Shown in pieces: positions 21,992-28,113 of a stretch of 28,113 bases of DNA; positions within the stretch are counted from its first letter, which is position 1, and the number at the start of each line of letters is the position of its first letter. This DNA comes from an uncultured Eubacteriales bacterium. Lineage in GTDB: Bacteria; Bacillota; Clostridia; Lachnospirales; Anaerotignaceae. The stretch lies in the NCBI GenBank assembly GCA_934256695.1, contig CAKQPE010000019.1, positions 1-28,113 on the forward strand, given 5' to 3'. The translations under genes were made by a program, and so were the position numbers. Under the pieces are notes generated by a model, which saw only the letters and a program-made list of their open reading frames with translations, searched no databases and was not told the origin of the DNA.

Positions 21992-23425
21992 TTAAAGTTT
22001 TTCAAGTTCTTCTGCAATAATCTTGTTTATTGTTGCAGGGTCTGCCTTTCCTTTAAGCTGTTTCATACACTGACCAACAAAGAAACCTTTTACCTTTGCA
22101 CTTCCGCCCTTATATTCGCCTACAGCCTTTGGATTAGCCTCTATTACGGCTTTAACAACAGCCAGAACAGCACCGTCATCTGATACCATTTCAAGTCCGT
22201 TTTCCTTAATATACTGCTCGGGATCTACGTTTTCGGTAAACATTTTTTCAAATACTTCCTTGGCAGTATTTCTGTTTATAACCTTCTTTTTAAGTGATAC
22301 TATAAGTTTTCCGAGGTTTTCCGGTGTAAACTTAATATCTTCAAATTCAGTAGCCGTATCGGACGCCATTCTTAAAACTTCGCCCATTATCCAGTTGGAA
22401 ACCTCTTTAGGCTCACCGCATACTTTAAGTGCTTCTTCAAATATTCTTACAAGATATTTTGAACCTGTAATAATATCTACATCATATTCAGGAAGCTTGT
22501 ATTCTTCAATATATCTTGCTTTCTTTTCCGTAGGCAGTTCCGGAAGGGATTTTCTTACTTTCTCAATCCATTCGTCGCTTATTTCTATTGGTACAAGGTC
22601 AGGCTCCGGGAAATATCTGTAGTCCTGTGCATTTTCTTTAGAACGCATAGCGTAAGACTCGCCCTTGTTGTCGTCCCATCTTCTTGTCTCCTGTACTACT
22701 TTTCCGCCGTCCTCTATAAGGTCAATCTGGCGTTCTCTCTCACCTTCAATGGCTCTTGCTATGGCTTTGAATGAGTTTATGTTCTTCATTTCCGTTCTTG
22801 TGCCAAGCTCCGTTGAGCCTACAGGACGTACTGAAAGGTTTACGTCTGCTCTTAAAGAACCCTGTTCCATTTTGCAGTCGGATACATCAATATACTGTAA
22901 AATGGATTTAAGCTTTGTAAGATAAGCGATAACTTCTTCTCCGCTTTCAAAGTCAGGCTCAGACACAATCTCAAGAAGTGGAACACCGCATCTGTTGTAA
23001 TCTACAAGTGTGCTGTCGTCCCAAGGGTCATGGATAAGCTTTCCTGCATCTTCTTCCATATGAATTTCTTTAATTCTTATGGCTTTTTTAACTCCGTTTA
23101 CTTCTATGTCAATATGACCGTTCTGGCATATAGGAAGATAGAGCTGTGATACCTGATATGCTTTAGGAAGGTCCGGGTAGAAATAGTTCTTTCTGTCGAA
23201 TTTATTATACTGTGTTATTGTGCAGTTTGTAGCTATACCTGTACGTATTGCATACTCAACCACCTGTTTGTTAAGTACGGGAAGTGAGCCGGGCATACCG
23301 GAGCATACCTCGCATACGTGTGTGTTTGGCTCTCCGCCGAATTCAGTTGAGCAGGAGCAGAAAATTTTTGTCTTTGTAGAAAGTTCGCAGTGAACTTCAA
23401 GTCCCATAGTTGTTAAAAATTCCAT
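21992..23425 (-). CDS. gatB: Aspartyl/glutamyl-tRNA amidotransferase subunit B
   Basis: A 477-aa subunit of GatCAB, which turns Glu-tRNA(Gln) (and often Asp-tRNA(Asn)) into the amide form. GatB binds the tRNA and activates the carboxylate with ATP. The N-terminal signature MGLEVHCELSTKTKIFCSCS and the zinc-site cysteines up to CEVCSGMPG are present, followed by DRKNYFYPDLPKAYQVSQ. The C-terminal helical and YqeY-like tail ends with VGQCMKQLKGKADP, complete in length. ATG at 23425 with AAAGGAGG 8 nt upstream, inside the end of gatA. Last gene of gatC-gatA-gatB. Confidence 0.97.
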   Translation of the reverse strand: MEFLTTMGLEVHCELSTKTKIFCSCSTEFGGEPNTHVCEVCSGMPGSLPVLNKQVVEYAIRTGIATNCTITQYNKFDRKNYFYPDLPKAYQVSQLYLPICQNGHIDIEVNGVKKAIRIKEIHMEEDAGKLIHDPWDDSTLVDYNRCGVPLLEIVSEPDFESGEEVIAYLTKLKSILQYIDVSDCKMEQGSLRADVNLSVRPVGSTELGTRTEMKNINSFKAIARAIEGERERQIDLIEDGGKVVQETRRWDDNKGESYAMRSKENAQDYRYFPEPDLVPIEISDEWIEKVRKSLPELPTEKKARYIEEYKLPEYDVDIITGSKYLVRIFEEALKVCGEPKEVSNWIMGEVLRMASDTATEFEDIKFTPENLGKLIVSLKKKVINRNTAKEVFEKMFTENVDPEQYIKENGLEMVSDDGAVLAVVKAVIEANPKAVGEYKGGSAKVKGFFVGQCMKQLKGKADPATINKIIAEELEKL

Positions 23426-23428
23426 TCC

Positions 23429-24901
23429 TTACGCCTCCTTTGCTGTTTTTAAAACAGGTTTTCTTAAATGGAAATCCGTTTCCTGCTGGTATGAATAAGC
23501 AATGTTCATAAGTGTGTTTTCACTGAATGCCTTTCCTGTAAGCTGAAGTCCTACAGGGAGACCTTCTTTGTCAAAACCGCAAGGAACAACCATTGAAGGG
23601 AGACCTGCAAGGTTTACGGAAACAGTATAAATGTCTCCAAGATACATTTTAAGAGGATCACTGAGGTTTTCACCCATTTTAAGTGCTGTTGTAGGTGCTG
23701 TCGGACTTAATACGGCATCATATTTTTCAAATGCTCTGTCGAAAGCATTTTTTATTATAGCCTTAACCTGAAGGGCTTTCTTGTAGTAAGCGTCATAGTA
23801 TCCGCTTGAAAGAACGAATGCACCTATCATTATACGGCGTCTTACCTCCATACCGAAACCTTCTGTTCTTGTGTTTGCATAAAGATCTGTAAGATCCTCA
23901 AACTTAGGTGAGCTGTAGCCGTACTTAACACCGTCATATCTTGAAAGGTTTGAGCTTGCCTCGGCACAGGCAACAATATAGTAAGTAGGTATTGCATAAG
24001 AAACCTCAGGCATATTAAATTCTTCAACTATTGCACCCATTGACTCAAGTTTCTTTGCGGCTTCAAGGACTCTTGCCTTAACCTCAGGGTCAAGACCTTC
24101 TCCGAAGTATTCAACAGGTATACCTATTCTCTTGCCTTTTACGTTGTTTTCAAGATTGAATTTTAAAGGTTCGCTGTCAAAAGATGTGCTGTCTTTAGGG
24201 TCATGTCCGGAAATAAGCGAAAGAACCTCCGCTACATCTTCTACATTCTTACCCATAGGGCCGATCTGGTCAAGGGAAGAAGCATATGCCAAAAGACCGT
24301 ATCTTGATACTGCACCGTAAGTAGGTTTAATACCTGTAATACCGCAGAATGAACACGGCTGTCTTATAGAACCGCCTGTATCGGAGCCAAGTGTATAGTA
24401 TGCCTGATCTGTAGCTACAGCTACGGCAGAACCGCCGGAAGAACCTCCGGGTACTCTGTTTTCGCCCCAAGGGTTAAATGTAGGACCATAGAAAGAAGTC
24501 TCTGTTGTACTGCCCATTGCAAACTCGTCCATGTTAAGCTTTCCGAGAAGTACAGCACCGGCATTTTCAAGTTTTTCCACTGCTGTTGAGTTATAAAACG
24601 GCTTAAAGCCTGTAAGTATCTTTGAAGCGGCAGTTGTCAAAATTCCTTTTGTACACATATTGTCTTTAACCGCCATAGGAACACCTGCAAGGGGTGATGT
24701 GTAAGTACCGTCATCAATGCCCTTTTGTACTTTTTCTGCCTGTTTCATTGCTTCTTCAGGGCATACGGTTGTAAAAGCGTTATAGTGTTTATCTGTTTTT
24801 TCTATATTTTCAAGTGCTGCTTTTGTAATTTCGGCAACGCTAATTTCTTTGTTTTTAATAAGTTTTCCGGCCTCGAGGGCAGTAAGCTTACTTAAATCCA
24901 T
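23429..24901 (-). CDS. gatA: Aspartyl/glutamyl-tRNA amidotransferase subunit A
   Basis: A 490-aa amidase-signature subunit that frees ammonia from glutamine for GatB. The Ser-cisSer-Lys triad is K79 (MAVKDN), S154 (PGGSSGGS) and S178 (SDTGGS), at the usual residue numbers. The full length and conserved RRRIMIGAFVLSSGYYDAYY and VLSPTAPTTA segments indicate an active protein. ATG at 24901 with GGAGG about 8 nt upstream. It is 15 nt downstream of gatC and 3 nt upstream of gatB. Confidence 0.97.
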   Translation of the reverse strand: MDLSKLTALEAGKLIKNKEISVAEITKAALENIEKTDKHYNAFTTVCPEEAMKQAEKVQKGIDDGTYTSPLAGVPMAVKDNMCTKGILTTAASKILTGFKPFYNSTAVEKLENAGAVLLGKLNMDEFAMGSTTETSFYGPTFNPWGENRVPGGSSGGSAVAVATDQAYYTLGSDTGGSIRQPCSFCGITGIKPTYGAVSRYGLLAYASSLDQIGPMGKNVEDVAEVLSLISGHDPKDSTSFDSEPLKFNLENNVKGKRIGIPVEYFGEGLDPEVKARVLEAAKKLESMGAIVEEFNMPEVSYAIPTYYIVACAEASSNLSRYDGVKYGYSSPKFEDLTDLYANTRTEGFGMEVRRRIMIGAFVLSSGYYDAYYKKALQVKAIIKNAFDRAFEKYDAVLSPTAPTTALKMGENLSDPLKMYLGDIYTVSVNLAGLPSMVVPCGFDKEGLPVGLQLTGKAFSENTLMNIAYSYQQETDFHLRKPVLKTAKEA

Positions 24902-24916
24902 ATTCTGCTCCTCCTT

Positions 24917-25204
24917 TTAATCAAATGTCTTAGGTACTTTAAATGCGTCTTCACTTCTGTTTGGTGCATTAAGAAGAATATCCTCTCTGTCTCTTGAAGG
25001 CTTAACAACATCTTCTCTGAACACGTTTTTAACCGGAAATGCATGGCTCATGGCTTCTATTCCGGTTGTATCTATCTGATTCAATGTATCCATATATTCA
25101 ATGATTTTGTTCATTTCGTTTTTTGTGCTTTCTCTTTCATCGTCTTTAACTTTAAGACGTGCAAGCTCGCCGATATAATCTATCATTTTATCGTCAATGT
25201 TCAT
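24917..25204 (-). CDS. gatC: Aspartyl/glutamyl-tRNA amidotransferase subunit C
   Basis: A 95-aa belt-like subunit that wraps GatA and GatB together. It begins MNIDDKMIDYIGELARLKVKDDE, with EMNKIIEYMDTLNQIDTTGIE in the middle and the R-E-D-V-V-K-P-S region near residue 65. The ATG at 25228 is in frame but inside the ribosome-site region; the ATG at 25204 has GGAG 8 nt upstream and fits the family. It is the first gene of the operon. No promoter was found close by because a repeat element begins 23 nt upstream, so transcription must start within or beyond that element. Confidence 0.94.
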   Translation of the reverse strand: MNIDDKMIDYIGELARLKVKDDERESTKNEMNKIIEYMDTLNQIDTTGIEAMSHAFPVKNVFREDVVKPSRDREDILLNAPNRSEDAFKVPKTFD

Positions 25205-25226
25205 CTTTTCTTCTCCTTTCCTTTTC

Positions 25227-25441
25227 AAAACCTTGGGGTTTCACCCCAAACCATGACAAGCTTTTGGAAAAGCTTGAGCAAAACTTTTATTAAAAACGCA
25301 ATAAAATTGCGTTTTTATACTAAAGTTTAGGTCAATCCTTTAGGGAACCGCAAAGATAAATGCGGTGAGCGAAGCTCATTTTCGCTTTGCGAAAATTCCT
25401 GACCAAGAAGGATTGCAGGTGTGGACAGAGTCCACGGTTCT
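25227..25441. repeat. Full-length intergenic repeat element (copy between gatC and the ABC operon)
   Basis: About 215 bp. It opens with CCTTGGGGTTTCACCCCAA and includes the stem ACGCAAT/ATTGCGT (25289-25316) with a T tract. It then has ACTAAAGTTTAGGTCAATCC, a TTTTCGC/GCGAAAA hairpin with the CCTGACCAAGAAGG segment, and ends GTGGACAGAGTCCACGGTTC. Outer edges AAAACCTTGGGG and GTCCACGGTT are related inverted ends. It matches the copies at 27176-27393 and 28052-28113. The remaining gap to 25590 holds only a TATAAT at 25561. Confidence 0.8.
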
Positions 25442-25590
25442 ATTAATAAACCCATTTTATTACAATATCATAGTTTGGCTGCAAAATCAACTTTAATACG
25501 GTTGTTTTGCATTAAAAGCAAGAAGTTTACTGTAACAAAAATTCATTTTTATAAATATACTATAATCAAAAGCATATTGGAGGAAAAAAT

Positions 25591-26334
25591 ATGGTTCCTG
25601 TTGTAAGGCTTAAAAACATCAGCCTTTCTTATCATAGCAGACAGGGAGAAACCAAGGCATTGGAAAACATTTCCTTTGATATATACGACGGTGAATTTTT
25701 AAGTATAGTAGGCCCGTCAGGCTGTGGAAAAAGCACTATTCTTTCTGTTATATCTTCTCTTTCAAAGCCTTCTTTGGGAACTGCTGAAATAAAAAGCGGG
25801 TTTAAAACAGCCTATATGCTGCAAAAAGATCATTTGTTTGAATGGCGAACTGTTTTTTCCAATGCTTGCCTCGGTCTTGAAATTCAAAAAAAACTTACAA
25901 AAGAAAATAAAGAGCGAGTTCTTGACCTTCTCAATAAGTACGGCCTTGGCGAATTTGCTTTTAAACGTCCTTCGGAACTTAGCGGCGGTATGAGACAGCG
26001 TGCCGCCCTTATACGCACCCTTGCCTCACAGGCGGACATACTTCTCCTTGATGAACCTTTTTCAGCTTTGGATTATCAAACACGCCTTACAGTATCAGAT
26101 GAAATTAGCCGCATAATAAGAAACGAAAAAAAAACAGCTGTGCTTGTAACCCACGATATTTCAGAAGCAGTATCCCTTTCAGACAGAGTTATTATTCTTT
26201 CCAAAAGACCTGCCGTAGTGAAATCCGAATTAAAAATAGAGTTTTCTTCTCAATATAAAGACAGTATTTCCGTAAGAGAGGCACCGGAATTTAAAGATTA
26301 TTTCAACAAAATATGGAGGGAGCTGTATAAATGA
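25591..26334 (+). CDS. ABC transporter ATP-binding protein, NitT/TauT (SsuB-like) type
   Basis: A 247-aa importer ATPase. Walker A GPSGCGKST is at residues 41-49, the Q-loop Q78 in MLQKDHLFEW, the signature LSGGMRQR at 130-137, Walker B ILLLDEPFSALD at 150-161 and the H-loop in VTHDISEA. The pattern is that of the nitrate/sulfonate/taurine/pyrimidine-precursor subfamily. ATG with GGAGG 7 nt upstream; the permease gene overlaps its end by 4 nt. The substrate is not determined: no binding-protein gene and no riboswitch is visible near it. Confidence 0.92.
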   Translation: MVPVVRLKNISLSYHSRQGETKALENISFDIYDGEFLSIVGPSGCGKSTILSVISSLSKPSLGTAEIKSGFKTAYMLQKDHLFEWRTVFSNACLGLEIQKKLTKENKERVLDLLNKYGLGEFAFKRPSELSGGMRQRAALIRTLASQADILLLDEPFSALDYQTRLTVSDEISRIIRNEKKTAVLVTHDISEAVSLSDRVIILSKRPAVVKSELKIEFSSQYKDSISVREAPEFKDYFNKIWRELYK

Positions 26335-27152
26335 ACATTAACAGCAAAAATGACAATATCTCCGTTCAACAAATTGAGTTTATAAATAATCTGAACAAAA
26401 AAGAACATATGATAAAAATAATAAGAATTATTGTATTTTTCGCCTTTTTTGCAGTCTGGGAAATACTTGCCGATACAAATACCATTGACCCTTTTATATT
26501 CAGTTCACCATTAAGTATTATAAAATGTATTTTTAAAATGCTTGCAGACGGTACGCTTTTAAGGCATATATGGGTTACATTTTATGAAACGGTAATAGGC
26601 TTTCTTCTCGGTACTGCAATAGGTACTGTACTTGCCGTTATATTCTGGTCAAATGAGTTTATAAACAAAGTTGCCGATCCGTATCTTGTTGTTCTTAACA
26701 GTTTGCCTAAAACAGCTATTGCACCGATTATAATAGTCTGGCTCGGAAATAATATGAAAGCCATTATAGCCGTTGCCCTGCTTACTTCCGTAATAGTAAC
26801 ATTGCTTAATGTTTTAAGCGGCTTTAATAATGCAGATAAAGACGATATACAGCTCATTCGTTCTTTCGGCGGAAACAAGAGTGATATTTTGTTCAAGGTT
26901 GTTTTTCCCTCATCTGTACCTGACATTATAAATGCTCTTAAAATAAATGTAGGGCTTTCTTTCGTAGGTGTAATAGTAGGCGAATTTTTAACAGCAAAAG
27001 AAGGTCTCGGTTATCTTATAGTATACAGCAGCCAGATTTTTCACCTTGATGCAGTACTTATGAGCGTTATTATACTTGCCGTTATGGCATCGGCTATGTA
27101 TAAGGCAATACAGATTTTTGAAAAAATCATACTTAAAAAAACAGGACTTTAG
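26331..27152 (+). CDS. ABC transporter permease, NitT/TauT (SsuC-like) type
   Basis: A 273-aa BPD-type inner membrane permease with about six transmembrane helices, the first near residues 27-46. The EAA coupling loop is DIQLIRSFGGNKSDILFKVVFPSSVPDI, and the C-terminal VGVIVGEFLTAKEGLGYLI segment is typical of SsuC/TauC. ATG at 26331 overlaps the ATPase stop, so the two are translated together. Usual systems also have a periplasmic or lipoprotein binding partner; none follows within the window. Terminator-like hairpins lie at 27241-27266 and 27303-27332. Confidence 0.92.
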   Translation: MNINSKNDNISVQQIEFINNLNKKEHMIKIIRIIVFFAFFAVWEILADTNTIDPFIFSSPLSIIKCIFKMLADGTLLRHIWVTFYETVIGFLLGTAIGTVLAVIFWSNEFINKVADPYLVVLNSLPKTAIAPIIIVWLGNNMKAIIAVALLTSVIVTLLNVLSGFNNADKDDIQLIRSFGGNKSDILFKVVFPSSVPDIINALKINVGLSFVGVIVGEFLTAKEGLGYLIVYSSQIFHLDAVLMSVIILAVMASAMYKAIQIFEKIILKKTGL

Positions 27153-27175
27153 TTAATATAAATTTATCGGACTGA

Positions 27176-27393
27176 AAGACCTTGGGGTTTCACCCCAAAC
27201 CCCGAAAATTTTTTGAAAAAAATTTATTAAAACTTTTGATAAAATGCAATTTCATTGCATTTTTTGTAAATCCATTAATGGAAATTTTATAATTAACACC
27301 AAAATACCGTGACTTAGTCACGGTATTTTACTAAAAGTTTAGATCAAACCTTTTCAAAGGTTTGCAGGGTGTGGGACAGAGTCCCACGGTCTT
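27176..27393. repeat. Full-length intergenic repeat element (copy after the ABC operon)
   Basis: About 218 bp bounded by AAGACCTTGGGG and, at the other end, CCCACGGTCTT, which form related inverted ends. Inside are the GGGGT-TTC-ACCCC hairpin, ATGCAAT/ATTGCAT with TTTTTT (27241-27266), TACCGTGAC/GTCACGGTA (27305-27330), then AGTTTAGATCAAACC and GTGGGACAGAGTCCCAC. The hairpin with six T probably also ends the ABC transcript. Confidence 0.85.
27241..27266 (+). terminator. Probable terminator of the ABC transporter operon
   Basis: AATGCAAT-TTC-ATTGCATT followed by TTTTTT on the plus strand, 89 nt after the permease stop and inside the repeat element. The stem is AT-rich, so its strength is uncertain. 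Confidence 0.6.
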
Positions 27394-27479
27394 AGTTTCA
27401 TAAATTTATATTTTTAATAACACTTTCTTAAAAACAAAACATACAATAGTTATATAAACCGGATTATCGGAGGGCAAAA

Positions 27480-28019
27480 ATGTTTTATAAACTTACTATA
27501 TTTTCTATGCTTCTTTCCGCTATAGCATTTGGTGCAGGCATGACCGTTGATAAAAGCCGTATAAAACATTTAACTGCCTTTCGGCTTATTCTTTTCTGGT
27601 CAATTATTGTCTGCTCCAAAACAGCAGAAATTATTTCCCAAAACATAATTATAAAATACGGAAACTATCCGTATCTTAAAGAAACCGCCTGTGTAATAAT
27701 TCTCCTTCTTGGTATTGCCGTTATTATAAAAGGAAAAAGCCAAAAAGCATATAAAATCGAAAAAACATATCCTTTTTTAAGATTATTTACTGTTTTTTAT
27801 GTTGCCGTAAATACATTTCTTATTACACTCTGCTTTATCGTCTGTGGAATTTATGCCGATAATATAGTATTTATAATTTCTCTTTCGGAAATTTTGTTTT
27901 TCAGTCTTGGAATATATTTAAGAAATAAAATGAAATGGATAAGTGACTATGAACTTAGAAATTGGTACTGCCTTTCGGGAGGGCTTATAATATTTATGAT
28001 GATAGTATTTCTTATTTAA
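27480..28019 (+). CDS. Hypothetical six-helix membrane protein
   Basis: A 179-aa hydrophobic protein with about six predicted transmembrane helices in two groups of three separated by a basic loop (KGKSQKAYKIEK, residues 84-95). The layout and length recall MntP/YtaF-type membrane proteins, and the first helix MLLSAIAFGAGMTVDKSRI has a similar feel, but the acidic ion-binding residues of MntP are not clear and I do not assign a function. ATG with GGAGGG 6 nt upstream. A CATACAAT at 27440 matches a sigma-E -10 box, without a clear -35 partner. It stands alone between two repeat copies. Confidence 0.7.
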   Translation: MFYKLTIFSMLLSAIAFGAGMTVDKSRIKHLTAFRLILFWSIIVCSKTAEIISQNIIIKYGNYPYLKETACVIILLLGIAVIIKGKSQKAYKIEKTYPFLRLFTVFYVAVNTFLITLCFIVCGIYADNIVFIISLSEILFFSLGIYLRNKMKWISDYELRNWYCLSGGLIIFMMIVFLI

Positions 28020-28051
28020 AACAAAATAAAACTTTATTGAACTGATTAAAA

Positions 28052-28113
28052 CTGTGGGACTCTGTCCCACACCCTGCAAACCTTCTTGGTCAGGAATTTT
28101 CGCAAAGCGAAAA
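28052..28113. repeat. Intergenic repeat element, inverted copy (runs off the window)
   Basis: Begins ACTGTGGGACTCTGTCCCAC and continues through CCTGCAAACCTTCTTGGTCAG to TTTTCGCAAAGCGAAAA. Read on the minus strand it matches the right-hand third of the copy at 25227-25441 almost base for base. The rest lies beyond the window. Confidence 0.8.

Noticed and set aside
25442..25590. TPP or other riboswitch before the ABC operon
   Set aside because: Some transporters of this type are thiamine-related, but no THI-box pattern or other conserved aptamer is visible.

Overview
The window is a chromosomal segment of a low-GC, endospore-forming member of the Clostridia (Firmicutes), most like gut Lachnospirales/Eubacteriales. 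The reasons are AT-rich DNA, strong AGGAGG ribosome-binding sites, a class A penicillin-binding protein, two sporulation genes (SigH and a YunB-like protein), GatCAB transamidation, a cysteine T-box and the operon order cysE-cysS-mrnC-rlmB-yacP-sigH known from Bacillus and clostridia. No phage, transposase, CRISPR, rRNA or tRNA gene is visible. The lineage is an inference from gene content, not from a marker gene.

Layout. Positions 1-4.2 kb (minus strand): the 5' part of purC, an Mrp/NBP35 Fe-S ATPase, and two secreted cell-wall enzymes (coiled-coil M23 peptidase; triple SH3b-NlpC/P60 peptidase). Positions 4.4-7.2 kb (minus): yunB-larE-larB-larC2, three genes for the nickel-pincer nucleotide cofactor plus a sporulation gene. 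Positions 7.4-10.1 kb (plus): PBP1A, ending in a terminator shared with the converging gene. Positions 10.2-13.0 kb (minus): an 843-residue secreted stalk-domain protein preceded by a leader that carries a tetranucleotide-repeat mini-ORF and an intrinsic terminator. Positions 13.1-17.9 kb (minus): sigH, yacP, rlmB, mrnC, cysS and cysE, read from cysE to sigH behind a Cys-specific T-box; ispF lies just upstream. Positions 18.6-19.9 kb (plus): a nitrilase-superfamily amidohydrolase and an unknown membrane-anchored protein. Positions 20.1-21.7 kb (minus): a second SpoU rRNA methylase, then a small Xre regulator with a co-translated membrane protein. Positions 22-25.2 kb (minus): gatC-gatA-gatB. 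Positions 25.6-28.0 kb (plus): a NitT/TauT-type ABC ATPase and permease without a binding protein, then an unknown membrane protein.

Most interesting is the 12.73-13.01 kb leader. A consensus sigma-A promoter drives a 32-codon ORF containing twelve AAGC units. A terminator lies between this ORF and the surface-protein gene, with no room for another promoter after it. Gain or loss of a repeat unit changes where the mini-ORF stops. In one of the three phases the stop codon lies 1 nt before the terminator stem, so translation could switch the downstream gene on or off. This is a candidate phase-variable, translation-coupled attenuator.

Other notable points are operator-like sites (including an exact match to the WalR direct-repeat consensus) at the NlpC/P60 promoter, a free-standing LarC C-terminal half, a LarE with the three cysteines of the [4Fe-4S] type, four consecutive TTG-initiated genes, and a family of hairpin-rich intergenic repeats concentrated between 18.5 and 28.1 kb.
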